Source: Kitasatospora griseola
GTDB lineage: Bacteria; Actinomycetota; Actinomycetes; Streptomycetales; Streptomycetaceae
Length of the DNA stretch: 37,986 nucleotides
NCBI RefSeq assembly: GCF_014648555.1
Contig: NZ_BMRI01000004.1
Location: 77,608 to 115,593 of the forward strand
Reading direction: 5' to 3'
The position numbers were made by a program, and so were the translations under genes. Below, piece by piece: positions 25,964-33,850 of this stretch (positions within the stretch are counted from its first letter, which is position 1; each line of letters starts with the position of its first letter). Under the pieces are notes generated by a model that saw only the letters and a list, made by a program, of their open reading frames with translations, was not told the DNA's origin and did no database searches.

Positions 25964-26209
25964 TCAGTCGGGCTGCCCGACCTCCTTGTGGGCCTTGGTG
26001 AGCAGTTGCATGGCGAGGTCGTTGAGGGCGCGGGCCCCGGCGACCTCCTCGCCGACCCGCAGTTGCGGGCTGTCGGAGTGGTGGCGGGTGGAGTAGCCGT
26101 GCGCGCGCAACTCCGATCCGTCACTGAGGCGGACCATGGCGGCGGCTCTGGTGCGGTTGCCGTCCTCCTGGAACTCCATTTCGATGTGCCATCCGACCAG
26201 TGTCTTCAT
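25964..26209 (-). CDS. DUF1876 domain protein
   Basis: This 81-residue protein has the typical DUF1876 sequence: KTLVGWHIEMEFQEDGNRTRAAAMVRLSDG, HGYSTRHHSDSPQ and EVAGARALNDLAMQLLTKAHKEV. The family is common in streptomycetes, small and cytosolic, with a predicted dsRBD-like alpha/beta fold and no established function. ATG 26209 is preceded by GGAGGT six or seven bases upstream. It lies 31 bases after a small Cys-containing ORF on the same strand, so the two may be co-transcribed. It converges with the ferredoxin-reductase gene. Confidence 0.85.
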   Translation of the reverse strand: MKTLVGWHIEMEFQEDGNRTRAAAMVRLSDGSELRAHGYSTRHHSDSPQLRVGEEVAGARALNDLAMQLLTKAHKEVGQPD

Positions 26210-26240
26210 GGCCACCACCTCCCGGGTGGGTACTGGGTGT

Positions 26241-26411
26241 TCAGCTGCCTTCCGGCTGGTTCGCCGCAGTGGCTCGGTCGCCGGTGGCCGGTTCGCAGTC
26301 CTCGCGGCCGGTCTCGGTGTGCACCACCCGGATCGGGTGGTGCGGGTCGTCGATGTGGATGACCTGCTGCGGCTGGCCGCAGCGCGGGCAGAGCAGGGGA
26401 ATCGGGTGCAT
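26241..26411 (-). CDS. Small CxxC protein (56 residues)
   Basis: The sequence starts MHPIPLLCPRCGQPQQVIHI, with one CPRC knuckle, then an acidic/His stretch (DDPHHPIRVVHTETGREDC). One CxxC pair plus a later Cys and several His could bind a single zinc ion. I do not recognise the family. The frame stays open to a GTG at 26468, but AGGAGG there would fall inside the protein, so the start is uncertain. It precedes DUF1876 on the same strand. Confidence 0.5.
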   Translation of the reverse strand: MHPIPLLCPRCGQPQQVIHIDDPHHPIRVVHTETGREDCEPATGDRATAANQPEGS

Positions 26412-26493
26412 CTCGGCCGTCCACGCGCCCCGCGGCGGGTCACTCCCGGGCCCGCGTGGCCTCCTCACTCCCCAGTGTGCCGCGCCGGGGTGC

Positions 26494-27207
26494 TCACCGC
26501 CGGGCGAGCTGGACGGGGTGGGCGGGCACGGCGACCAGGACCGCGGCGCCCGAGCGCACCTCGAAGCGGGCGATCGCCGACGGGGCCAGTCCGGTGCCGC
26601 CGCCGGTGCGCAGCTCGGTGTGGCCGCCGTAGTCGGTGGCGGGGACGGCCCAGCTGGTGACGGTCTGCTGCGTGCCGTCCGTACCGACGGCGACCAGGGT
26701 GCAGCTCTGCGGCCCCGACAGGTGGCCGACGGCGACGGTGATCCGGCTGCCCCAGGCGGCGGGGTCGACGCCGACCGTGGCGGACACTCCGGTGGCCCGG
26801 TCGGTGGCGCTGAACTGCTGCGCCGCGACGGCCACTTGCGGTCCTTCGGTGAGCGCCCAGGTGACCGCGGGCCCGCCCAGCGCGAGGATCGCCGCCACCG
26901 CGGCCAGCACCAGCCGCCGCACCTTGGCGCGCCGCCGTTCGGCCACCACCTGCCCGGCCAGCCGGTCCAGCAGTTCGGGCGGCGGCCCGTCCGGCTCCGC
27001 GACCGCTGTGGCGCCCTGCGGGCTCGCGGCGGGCGCGAGTTCGGCGAGCAGCGCGGTGACGGGGGCGAGCCGGGCGGCCTCGGCGGTGCAGCGCGGGCAG
27101 TGGGCGAGGTGTTCGGCGAACCGGGCCTCCTGCTCGGGTTCGAGCACGCCGAGCAGGTGGGCGGCGAGGTCGCCGTGCGGACCGAGGTCGTCGTGGGGGG
27201 TGGTCAT
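26494..27207 (-). CDS. Anti-sigma factor with ZAS zinc motif
   Basis: This 237-residue membrane protein has a cytosolic N-terminal anti-sigma domain with the ZAS motif HLAHCPRC (H-x3-C-x2-C) near residue 33. One membrane helix (RLVLAAVAAILALGGPAVTWAL, about 98-119) and an outer domain of about 115 residues (RskA-like, VGHLSGPQSCTLVAVGTDG) follow. It should hold the sigma factor encoded just upstream until an envelope signal or proteolysis releases it. The ATG overlaps the sigma stop (ATGA), ensuring matched amounts. A redox role for the Cys pair is possible but not shown. Confidence 0.9.
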   Translation of the reverse strand: MTTPHDDLGPHGDLAAHLLGVLEPEQEARFAEHLAHCPRCTAEAARLAPVTALLAELAPAASPQGATAVAEPDGPPPELLDRLAGQVVAERRRAKVRRLVLAAVAAILALGGPAVTWALTEGPQVAVAAQQFSATDRATGVSATVGVDPAAWGSRITVAVGHLSGPQSCTLVAVGTDGTQQTVTSWAVPATDYGGHTELRTGGGTGLAPSAIARFEVRSGAAVLVAVPAHPVQLARR

Positions 27208-27788
27208 GGTGTCACTCCCCGTTCCTCCAGGGCGAGCCGGAGGGCTCGCAGGGCGTAGTAGAGCCGGGACCGGACGGTGCCGGGCGGGACGCCGAGGACG
27301 GCGGCGGCCTCGGTGGCGGTGCGTCCGCGCAGGTAGGTCTCGGTGATCGCGCCGCGGTGCGCCTCGGACAGCGAGTCGAGCGCGTCGGTGAGGGTCATCA
27401 GCCGCAGCACGCGGTCGAGTTCGTCCTCGGCGGGGAGCCGTTCCAGTTCGCCGTCGGGGACTTCGCGGGGCCGGGCGCTCCGGCCGCGCCGGTCGTCGAT
27501 GACGATCCGCCGGGCCACGGTGGCCAGCCAGGGCCGCAGGCTGTTGCGGTCGGTATCGAGCCGGTCGAGGTGCCGCCAGGCGCGGACCAGGGTCTCCTGG
27601 ACGACGTCCTCGGCGCGCTGGCGGTCGCCGCCGACCAGGTGCAGCACCATCCCGTACAGCGGGCGGGCGTGCTCCCGGTACAGGGCGCGCATCAACCGGT
27701 CCTCGGCGGCGGGGCCGCCGGTGTGTCCGGCGGTCGGCGCGGTGGCGGCGCCGTCGTCGTGACCGGTGGTACGGGGGTGCTCGGCCAC
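27204..27788 (-). CDS. ECF-type RNA polymerase sigma factor
   Basis: This 194-residue sigma factor has region 2 (ALYREHARPLYGMVLHLVGGDRQRAEDVVQETLVRAWRHLD) for -10 recognition. Region 4 (LDSLSEAHRGAITETYLRGRTATEAAAVLGVPPGTVRSRLYYALRALR) recognises the -35. The frame is open to 27998, but that extension is Arg/Pro-rich non-coding sequence. GTG 27788 has AGGA about eight bases upstream and gives the family length. It is followed by its anti-sigma factor and preceded by a Lipoprotein_15 gene on the same strand, a likely regulon member. Confidence 0.92.
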   Translation of the reverse strand: MAEHPRTTGHDDGAATAPTAGHTGGPAAEDRLMRALYREHARPLYGMVLHLVGGDRQRAEDVVQETLVRAWRHLDRLDTDRNSLRPWLATVARRIVIDDRRGRSARPREVPDGELERLPAEDELDRVLRLMTLTDALDSLSEAHRGAITETYLRGRTATEAAAVLGVPPGTVRSRLYYALRALRLALEERGVTP

Positions 27789-27884
27789 GGCGCCATCCTC
27801 GCGCGGGTGCGCGCGCGGGTCGATCGGGGACGGCGGGTGCGCGGCCCGCGGCTGCGGGGCGCGCGGCCGGCGGTGTGCGGTGCG

Positions 27885-27917
27885 GGCCGGGCCGGGGTTC
27901 TCAAGTCCGGCCCGGCC
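27885..27917. terminator. Stem-loop between lipoprotein and sigma genes
   Basis: GGCCGGGCCGG (27885-27895) pairs perfectly with CCGGCCCGGCC (27907-27917) around an 11-base loop, in the 243-base gap between the lipoprotein stop and the sigma start. It may end lipoprotein transcription or partly limit read-through into the sigma gene. Confidence 0.5.
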
Positions 27918-28031
27918 GGTGTCGATAACCGTGGCGGGGGTGCGGCGCGGGCGCCCGCGCCGCACTCCTTCGGCTCCGGCCGTCGTCCGCTCGTCCATGG
28001 CGCACCGGCTCCGTCGGCACCGCGCGACCGG

Positions 28032-28580
28032 TCAGTAGCCGCCGCCGGACGGCATGCTCGGCGCGGTGCCGGCCATCGCCTTGTCACCGGTCGGAGTGGT
28101 CGCCCACCAGGTGCCGCCGACGCCCTGGCCGTTGGTCTGGCCGGGCTTGGTGTCGGGGGCGTAGCGGTACAACGGCCAGCCGTTCAGGGTGACTTGATGG
28201 GTGCCGTCGGGGCGGGTGACGGTGGAGACCAGCTTGGCGTCGATGCCCTTGAGGGCGGGCGCGCCGCTGCCGGTGGTGAGTTCGGGCGGCCAGAGGGTGG
28301 CGCAGTCGCCGGTGCAGTGCGTGGCCGACGGGTTGTTGGTGTCCTGGTCGAAGCGGTACAGGGTGAACCCCTGCCCGTCGGTGACCAGGGTGCCCAGGGT
28401 GCCGTTGTGCTCGGTCATCAGCGTGGCCTGGGTCTGGCTGCCGCTGTGCATGGTCGAGGACGAACTGCTGCCGCCGCTGCTGCTGCCGCAGCCGGCGATC
28501 AGGGCGGCGGCAGCCAGGGCGCCGGCGGCGAGCATGGTGACGCGGCGGCCGTTGGGGGCCGTTCGGCCGGTGGTGGTCAT
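28032..28580 (-). CDS. Lipoprotein_15 (COG4315) lipoprotein
   Basis: This 182-residue lipoprotein has a signal peptide ending ALIAGC (Cys31) and a Ser/Gly spacer. Two PF03640-type units follow: LGTLVTDGQGFTLYRFDQDT with CTGDCATLWPPE, and VTLNGWPLYRYAPDTKPGQTNG. The double-Cys and LYRY patterns match the protein at 13523-14776, but here the low-complexity tail is absent; the end is only PSMPSGGGY. The family is secreted and lipid-anchored, with unsettled function. It lies upstream of the ECF sigma and anti-sigma genes on the same strand, a hint that it belongs to that envelope-response regulon. ATG 28580 has GGGAG about seven bases upstream. Confidence 0.88.
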   Translation of the reverse strand: MTTTGRTAPNGRRVTMLAAGALAAAALIAGCGSSSGGSSSSSTMHSGSQTQATLMTEHNGTLGTLVTDGQGFTLYRFDQDTNNPSATHCTGDCATLWPPELTTGSGAPALKGIDAKLVSTVTRPDGTHQVTLNGWPLYRYAPDTKPGQTNGQGVGGTWWATTPTGDKAMAGTAPSMPSGGGY

Positions 28581-28806
28581 GGCGGGCTCCCGTCCGGGGG
28601 GTGCGGGTCGGCCGTACCACCGGGATGCCGGGGTTTCCGGGCCCGGGGTTCGACCGGTTCGCCCGGGGGTACGTACGGCGGGTCCGGAACGTTCAGTGGA
28701 AGCCGGGCGCCCGGAATAGTTCCGCAGGTGGCGGGGTTGTGACGGCCGTGGGTCCGAGACCGGGCCCGCTCCGGAGATACCCGGCGGTGAAAGGCAGGTG
28801 GCAGCG

Positions 28807-29187
28807 ATGAGCACGGTGGAACTGACCAAGGACAACTTCGACGAGGTGGTCCAGGGTGAGGACGGCAAGGGCTTCGTCCTGATCGATTTCTGGGCGGCCT
28901 GGTGCGGTCCCTGCCGCCAGTTCGCGCCGGTCTTCGAGCGGGCCGCCGAGAAGCACACGGACATCACCTTCGCGAAGGTCGACACCGAGGCGCAGCAGGA
29001 GCTGGCGGCCGCGTTCGAGATCCGGTCGATCCCGACGCTGGCGATCATTCGCGAGGGCGTCCTGGTCTTCGCCCAGCCGGGCGCGCTCCCCGAGGCGGCC
29101 CTGGAAGACCTGATCGGCCAGGCCCGCAAGCTCGACATGGCGGAGGTGCACGCGGGCGTCGAGGCCCAGAAGGCCTCGCAGAACTGA
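28807..29187 (+). CDS. trxA: Thioredoxin
   Basis: This 126-residue cytosolic thioredoxin has active site WCGPC (Trp32 to Cys36), the cis-Pro motif SIPTLAIIREG, and the family length plus a short C-terminal extension (DMAEVHAGVEAQKASQN). It reduces protein disulphides using thioredoxin reductase, which is not encoded nearby. It is a stand-alone gene followed by a strong terminator. ATG 28807 is preferred over GTG 28798 because the family starts STVELTKDNF and GCAGG lies nine bases upstream, although the spacing is not ideal. The symbol marks the family, not a proven orthologue. Confidence 0.93.
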   Translation: MSTVELTKDNFDEVVQGEDGKGFVLIDFWAAWCGPCRQFAPVFERAAEKHTDITFAKVDTEAQQELAAAFEIRSIPTLAIIREGVLVFAQPGALPEAALEDLIGQARKLDMAEVHAGVEAQKASQN

Positions 29188-29224
29188 CGCGCACCGCAGG
29201 CCGGTTGACGGCATGACGGCACGA

Positions 29225-29256
29225 AAGGGGCACCGGGATTCCTCCCGGTGCCCCTT
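29225..29256 (+). terminator. Stem-loop terminator after thioredoxin
   Basis: A perfect 14-bp stem (29225-29238 with 29243-29256) closes on a TTCC loop, 37 bases after the thioredoxin stop. It probably also protects the convergent pirin gene. The remaining 135 bases to that gene hold short CGTCGTACCCG-type repeats only. Confidence 0.85.
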
Positions 29257-29391
29257 CGTCGTACCCGTTCGTCGTACCCGCGCAGCCGTCGTGCCCGCGC
29301 AGCGACCGCTCCCGCACAACGACCGTTTCCGGGCAGCACGGAGGCCCGCCGGGCGGCTCGGAAGCCGCTCGACGGGCCCGGGTGTCCCGAC

Positions 29392-30147
29392 TCAGTCGAG
29401 GGTGGCGTTCATCTCCCACTGGAGCAGCTCGGCCCCGTCCGGTCCGGCGGTCACCCGCTGGCCCTCGGCGCCGGTGATGCGCAGCGCGTCGCCCTCGTGC
29501 AGCAGGCCGGCGCCTTCGACGGCGGCCTCGCCGCGGGCCACGTAGAGGTGGACGAACGGGGCGGTGGCGAGTTCCAGCGTCTCGTTCGGGCGGATGCGTG
29601 CGACGTGCAGCGCGGCGTGCTTCTGCCGGATGCCGATCGCCCGCTGGTTGGAGTGCTTGCTCATGCCGGACGCGAGGGTGGTCCAACCGCCCTGGCCGAG
29701 CTGGTCGTTGATGTCGAGCTGCTCGTAGCCGGGGACGATGCCGGCGGCGTCCGGGATGGTCCACATCTGGATGAAGCGGACCGGCTCCTGGTGCTGCGGC
29801 TCGCCGGTGATGGTCCAGGAGTCGTTCTTCTCGCTGTGCAGGATGCCGGTGCCGGCGCTCATCCGCTGGGCGAGCCCGGGGTAGATGACGCCGTTGTGGC
29901 CCTCGGAGTCCTGGTGGACCAGGCCGCCGTCGAGCACCCAGGTGATGATCTCCATGTCCCGGTGGGGGTGGGTCTCGAAGCCGGTGCCGGGGGCGACGAT
30001 GTCGTCGTTGGAGACCAGCAGCAGGCCGAAGTGGGTGTTGGCCGGGTCCCAGTGGTGCGAGAACGAGAAGGAGTGCTTGGAGTCCAGCCAGCCGGCGCGG
30101 GTGTGGAAGCGCTGGTCGGCGCGGCGCAGGTCGATCGTGGATGCCAT
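29392..30147 (-). CDS. Pirin family protein (YhhW-type)
   Basis: This 251-residue bicupin has the pirin metal site in the N-terminal cupin: His60 and His62 (ETHPHRDMEI), His104 and Glu106 (GILHSEKND). The first half, RAGWLDSKHSFSFSHHWDP and GVIYPGLAQRMSAG, is typical of YhhW-like proteins, some of which have quercetin-dioxygenase activity. The natural substrate is unknown. ATG 30147 has AAGGAGG about seven bases upstream. An imperfect palindrome (GTTGAATTGTAAAC, 30171-30184) before it recalls the sites of the nearby MarR gene, so both may answer to quinone or phenol stress. Confidence 0.9.
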   Translation of the reverse strand: MASTIDLRRADQRFHTRAGWLDSKHSFSFSHHWDPANTHFGLLLVSNDDIVAPGTGFETHPHRDMEIITWVLDGGLVHQDSEGHNGVIYPGLAQRMSAGTGILHSEKNDSWTITGEPQHQEPVRFIQMWTIPDAAGIVPGYEQLDINDQLGQGGWTTLASGMSKHSNQRAIGIRQKHAALHVARIRPNETLELATAPFVHLYVARGEAAVEGAGLLHEGDALRITGAEGQRVTAGPDGAELLQWEMNATLD

Positions 30148-30310
30148 CGGGTCCTCCTTCGTCGGGCTTTGTTGAATTGTAAACCATCACCCCCCTCCAC
30201 GCATTCCCCGACACCCCGGCCGGCCGTCGCGGCGCGCTGCCGTGCACCCGTCCGACCCCCGGGGGAGACTGCTGCGGGACCGCGCACAACCGAGTTCCGG
30301 GTGGTTCACG

Positions 30311-31405
30311 ATGAGCGACGTACGGGATGTCCTGCTGGCCGTCGGCACGCAGAAGGGCCTTTTCCTGGGCCGCAGTTCGGGCCGCGAGAAGTGGGAGTTC
30401 AACGGCCCGCACTTCCAGATGAACGCGATCTACTCGGTGGGCGTCGACCGCCGGGGCGGGCGGACCCGGCTGCTGGTCGGGGCGGACAGCAGCCACTGGG
30501 GGCCGTCGGTGTGGTGGTCCGACGACCTGGGCGCGGAGTGGCAGGAGCCGTCGAAGCCGGCGGTGCGCTTCCCCGAGCGGACGGGCGCCTCGCTGGAGCG
30601 GGTGTGGCAGCTGCAGCCGGCCGGCCCGGAGGCGCCCGGCGTGGTGTACGCGGGCACCGAACCGGCCGCACTGTTCCGCTCCACCGACGGCGGCGAGAGC
30701 TTCACCATGGTCGACGCGCTCTGGGACCACCCGCAGCGCGAGCACTGGGGCGCCGGCTTCGGCGGCCAGGGCATGCACACCGTCCTGACCGACCCGCGCG
30801 ACCCGGACGCGCTGACGGTGGCGGTCTCCTCCGGCGGCGTCTACCGCACCGCCGACGGCGGGCGCAGCTGGGAGCCGTCCAACACCGGCATCAAGGCCGA
30901 CTTCCTGCCGGACCGCTTCCCCGAGTACGGCCAGTGCGTGCACAAGATCGCCCGGGACGCGACCGATCCCGACCGGCTCTACCTGCAGAACCACGGCGGG
31001 GTGTACCGCAGCGACGACGCCGGCCGGACCTGGGAGTCGATCGCCGGCGACCTGCCCGCCGACTTCGGCTTCGGCGTGGCCGCCCACCCGCACACCTCGG
31101 GCACCGCGTACCTGTTCCCGCTGGACGCCGACTACGCCCGGCTGCCCGTGGACCGCCGCTGCCGGGTCTTCCGCACCACCGACGCGGGCGAGACCTGGCA
31201 GCCGCTGGAGACCGGCCTGCCGCACGAGAACCACTACGGCGTCGTCCTGCGCGACGCCCTGTGCACCGACGACGCCGACCCGGCGGGCGTCTACTTCGGC
31301 AACCGCAACGGCGAGGTGTACGGCTCGGCCGACGGCGGCGAGAGCTGGTCGCTGCTCACCTCGCACCTGCCGGACGTGCTCTGCGTCCGCGCCGCCGTGG
31401 TCTGA
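30311..31405 (+). CDS. BNR/Asp-box beta-propeller protein (sialidase/YCF48-like)
   Basis: This 364-residue protein has at least five Asp-box repeats: STDGGESF, TADGGRSW, SDDAGRTW, TTDAGETW and SADGGESW. They are spaced as in a beta-propeller. There is no signal peptide or membrane helix, so it is predicted cytosolic, and there is no sialidase arginine triad that I can see; glycosidase activity is doubtful. ATG 30311 is chosen as the start of the recognisable sequence (SDVRDVLLAVGTQKGLFLG); the ribosome site is weak (GGGTGG). It lies convergent to the MarR gene, with 14 bases between the stops. Function unknown; the propeller may bind a protein or ligand. Confidence 0.8.
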   Translation: MSDVRDVLLAVGTQKGLFLGRSSGREKWEFNGPHFQMNAIYSVGVDRRGGRTRLLVGADSSHWGPSVWWSDDLGAEWQEPSKPAVRFPERTGASLERVWQLQPAGPEAPGVVYAGTEPAALFRSTDGGESFTMVDALWDHPQREHWGAGFGGQGMHTVLTDPRDPDALTVAVSSGGVYRTADGGRSWEPSNTGIKADFLPDRFPEYGQCVHKIARDATDPDRLYLQNHGGVYRSDDAGRTWESIAGDLPADFGFGVAAHPHTSGTAYLFPLDADYARLPVDRRCRVFRTTDAGETWQPLETGLPHENHYGVVLRDALCTDDADPAGVYFGNRNGEVYGSADGGESWSLLTSHLPDVLCVRAAVV

Positions 31406-31419
31406 CGAGGACAGCCGGT

Positions 31420-31893
31420 TCAGGCGTCCGCGGCGCGCAGCCGGTCGGCGACGGCGCCGAGACTCGCGGCCAGGGCGGCCAGTTGCTCCGGGGCGAGCAC
31501 GTCGATCAGCGTCTCGCGGACGGCGGCGACGTGCCCAGGGGCGGCGGCCCGCAGCGCCTGCCGCCCCTGCTCGGTGAGTTCGGCGAACACGCCGCGCACG
31601 TCGCTGGCGCAGGAGCGGCGGCCGACCAGTCCGGCCTTCTCCAGCTGGGTGACCTGGTAGGTCAGGCCGCTCTTGGAGGTGACCAGCCGGTCGGCCAGGT
31701 CGGTCATCCGCAGCGAGCCGTCGGGTGCGGCGGACAGGTGCACCAGGATCTCGTACTGGGTGTGCGACAGCCCCGCGTCGTCCTTGAGCTGGCGCTCCAG
31801 TCGGCGGGCGACCAGGTTGGTGGCCTCGACGAATCCGCGCCAGGCGGCCATCTCGGTCTCGTCGAGCCAGCGGGGTTCGTCCATGCTCCGCAT
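31420..31893 (-). CDS. MarR family transcriptional regulator
   Basis: This 157-residue winged-helix repressor has helices HTQYEILVHLSAAPDGSLRMTDLADRLVTSKSGLTYQVTQLEKAGLVGR, with wing residues SCASDVRGVFAELTEQG. The single visible Cys region (RRSCASDVRG) lies in the wing, and redox sensing is uncertain. It is divergent from the DODA dioxygenase gene; two perfect GTTCAAATTTGAAC palindromes lie in the 115-base gap, the usual sign of autoregulation plus control of the neighbour. ATG 31893 is preferred over 31884 because GGAG is four bases upstream. The effector is probably a phenol or quinone, judged from neighbours. Confidence 0.9.
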   Translation of the reverse strand: MRSMDEPRWLDETEMAAWRGFVEATNLVARRLERQLKDDAGLSHTQYEILVHLSAAPDGSLRMTDLADRLVTSKSGLTYQVTQLEKAGLVGRRSCASDVRGVFAELTEQGRQALRAAAPGHVAAVRETLIDVLAPEQLAALAASLGAVADRLRAADA

Positions 31894-31905
31894 CCTACTC
31901 CAGTT

Positions 31906-31959
31906 GTTCAAATTTGAACCGAGGTGTACCGTCGAGAGCGTTCGGTTCAAATTTGAACC
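31906..31959. promoter_or_regulatory. Two perfect MarR-type palindromes between MarR and DODA genes
   Basis: GTTCAAATTTGAAC occupies 31906-31919, and GGTTCAAATTTGAACC occupies 31944-31959; centres are 39 bp apart. In each direction the TTGAAC half can act as a -35. Such AT-rich perfect palindromes are conspicuous in this GC-rich DNA. They are the expected operators of the adjacent MarR protein. Confidence 0.85.
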
Positions 31960-32008
31960 ACGGCTGCGACCGCACCGGACCGCCGGACCACGCCAGGAGG
32001 ACGGACCC

Positions 32009-32791
32009 ATGAGCACCGCCACCCCCGAGCGCATGCCCGCTCTCTACCTCTCGCACGGCGCACCCCCGCTCGCCGACGACCCGATCTGGCCCGGCCAGCT
32101 CGCCGCCTGGTCCGCCGACCTGCCCCGCCCCAAGGCGATCCTGATGGTCTCCGCGCACTGGGAGGAGGCCCCGCTGTCGATCGGCGCGGTGCGGACCATC
32201 CCACTGGTGTACGACTTCTGGGGCTTCCCCGAGCACTACTACCAGGTGCGGTACGCCGCCCCCGGCGCGCCCGAACTCGCCGACTCCGTCCGCAAGTTGC
32301 TGCGCACCGCCGGAACCCCCGTGCAGGACGTGCCGGACCGCGGCCTGGACCACGGCGCGTACGTCCCGCTGGTCGAGATGTACCCCGGCGCGGACATCCC
32401 CGTCCTGCAGATCTCGCTCCCCACCCTCGACCCGGAGCAGCTGCTGGCCATCGGCCGCAAGCTCGCCCCGCTGCGCGACGAGGGCGTGCTGATCGTCGGC
32501 TCCGGATTCTTCACCCACAACCTGCGCGCCCTCTCCCCCGACGGCCGGGTCACCTCCGTGATGGCTGAGTTCGACGACTGGGGCCGCCGCGCCCTGGAGG
32601 CCCGCGACCTCGACGCCCTGCTCGACTTCGAGCACAAGGCCCCCGCCGGCCGCCTCGCCCACCCCCGCACCGAGCACTTCGCCCCGCTCTTCGTCACCCT
32701 CGGCGCGGGCGAGGCCGACCTCGGCGAACAGCGCAGCGTCATCGACGGCTTCTGGATGGGCCTCGCCAAGCGCTCGATCCAGCTCGGCTGA
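32009..32791 (+). CDS. DODA-type extradiol ring-cleaving dioxygenase (YgiD/LigB family)
   Basis: This 260-residue enzyme belongs to the LigB-like class III extradiol dioxygenases, which open catechol-type rings. Likely metal ligands are His16 (LYLSHGAPP), His50 (MVSAHW) and His223 (TEHFAPLF), with His115 (GLDHGAYVPL) as the catalytic acid/base and His170 (GFFTHNL) nearby. YgiD relatives act on DOPA-like catechols; the natural substrate here is unknown. ATG 32009 has AGGAGG (31995-32000) eight bases upstream. The gene is divergent from MarR and shares its operators, so induction by phenolics or quinones is the simplest expectation. Confidence 0.92.
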   Translation: MSTATPERMPALYLSHGAPPLADDPIWPGQLAAWSADLPRPKAILMVSAHWEEAPLSIGAVRTIPLVYDFWGFPEHYYQVRYAAPGAPELADSVRKLLRTAGTPVQDVPDRGLDHGAYVPLVEMYPGADIPVLQISLPTLDPEQLLAIGRKLAPLRDEGVLIVGSGFFTHNLRALSPDGRVTSVMAEFDDWGRRALEARDLDALLDFEHKAPAGRLAHPRTEHFAPLFVTLGAGEADLGEQRSVIDGFWMGLAKRSIQLG

Positions 32792-32839
32792 CGGCCCGTC
32801 ACCCCCTCTGGCATCATGGCTCGCCGGAGGGGGTGCACC

Positions 32840-33184
32840 GTGATCGACGACCGAACGCCGTGGTGGCTCCGGGCGCGCTACTGCCTGCTGCTCGTCGCCC
32901 TGGGCTGGATGAGCACCATGCTGGCCCTGTTCCTCGACGACGAGGTGAACCGGCTGGTCACCCACCACCTGTTCAGCCCCCGGCCACCGCTGGCGGCCGC
33001 GGCGCTCGTGCTGAACCTCGTCGCACCCGGCTGGGCGGTGGCACAGCTCTGCACGGTGCTGCGCCGCAAGCACCGGCCGGTCGGCATCGGGCACATGGCG
33101 TTGACGGCGGTGCTGCCGATGGCCGTGCTGGCCGCCCTGGCGGAGCTGGCCTTCCTGTGGGCTGCGGTCGGCCTGCACGGGTGA
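32840..33184 (+). CDS. Small membrane protein of unknown function
   Basis: This 114-residue protein has three hydrophobic helices: about 12-32 (YCLLLVALGWMSTMLALFL), 48-68 (PLAAAALVLNLVAPGWAVAQL) and 85-110 (MALTAVLPMAVLAALAELAFLWAAV). The conserved-looking DDEVNRLVTHHLF lies between the first two. I do not recognise the family. GTG 32840 is chosen because GGAGG (32826-32830) is nine bases upstream; the frame extends to 32816 without support. It follows the dioxygenase by 48 bases and could be read through from it. Confidence 0.65.
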   Translation: MIDDRTPWWLRARYCLLLVALGWMSTMLALFLDDEVNRLVTHHLFSPRPPLAAAALVLNLVAPGWAVAQLCTVLRRKHRPVGIGHMALTAVLPMAVLAALAELAFLWAAVGLHG

Positions 33185-33208
33185 CGCGCCGCCGCTCGCC
33201 GCCGGGCC

Positions 33209-33850
33209 TCAGTAGCCGCAGGTGAAGCGCTCGCCGTGGTGGCGGGGCGTCTCCAGTTCGTCCACCAGGGCGGTCGCGAAGTCCGGCAGCGAGATGGTGG
33301 ACAGGCCGTCCGGGGTGGCGACCAGTTCGTCGTCGGCGGTGCGGTAGTCGCCGGTGCGCTCGCCCGGCAGCAGGCTCTGCGGCGGGCTGAGCACCGTCCA
33401 GTCCAGGTCGCTGACGGTGCGCAGGTACTCCAGCGCGCGGCCGTGCGCCCGCATCACCTCCAGCTGGCGGGGCGTCACCGACGGCTCGTCCCACAGCCTC
33501 GCCCCGGCCGAGGTGGTCAGGCTGCCCGCGCTTCCGACCACCAGCAACCTCGGTGCGCTGTCGCCGAGTTGACGCAGGCCTGCGACCAGCGCGTGCGCCG
33601 CCGGCTCGATCAGCCGCCCCCGGCCCGGGCCGTCCCCGCCGCCGACCGCACTCACCAACGCCTCGGCCCCCGCCGCGACCCGCGCCACGTCCGCCGGCTC
33701 CAGCACGTCCCCGCGCTCGACACTGATCGCCAGCCCCTGGTAATCCTCCGGCCGCCGCACCACCGCCGTCACCCGGTGTCCCCGCGCCATCGCCTCGGTC
33801 ACCACGCACCGACCGATCTCCCCGTTGGCCCCGACCACCACCATCCGCAT
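33209..33850 (-). CDS. NAD(P)H-binding SDR-like oxidoreductase (atypical SDR)
   Basis: This 213-residue protein has the atypical-SDR cofactor motif VVVGANGEIGRCVV (4-17), followed by VTAVVRRPEDYQGL, VERGDVLEPADVARVAAGAEALVSAVGGG and RLLVVGSAGSL. DLDWTVLSPPQSLLPGERTGDYR and ISLPDFATALVDELE are typical of NAD(P)-binding NmrA/SDR_a5-like proteins. The classical Tyr-x-x-x-Lys is absent, as usual for this group. Function is unknown. ATG 33850 has GGAGGT nine bases upstream. The gene is divergent from the TIGR03084-type gene, with a 256-base gap in which I see nothing definite. Confidence 0.85.
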   Translation of the reverse strand: MRMVVVGANGEIGRCVVTEAMARGHRVTAVVRRPEDYQGLAISVERGDVLEPADVARVAAGAEALVSAVGGGDGPGRGRLIEPAAHALVAGLRQLGDSAPRLLVVGSAGSLTTSAGARLWDEPSVTPRQLEVMRAHGRALEYLRTVSDLDWTVLSPPQSLLPGERTGDYRTADDELVATPDGLSTISLPDFATALVDELETPRHHGERFTCGY

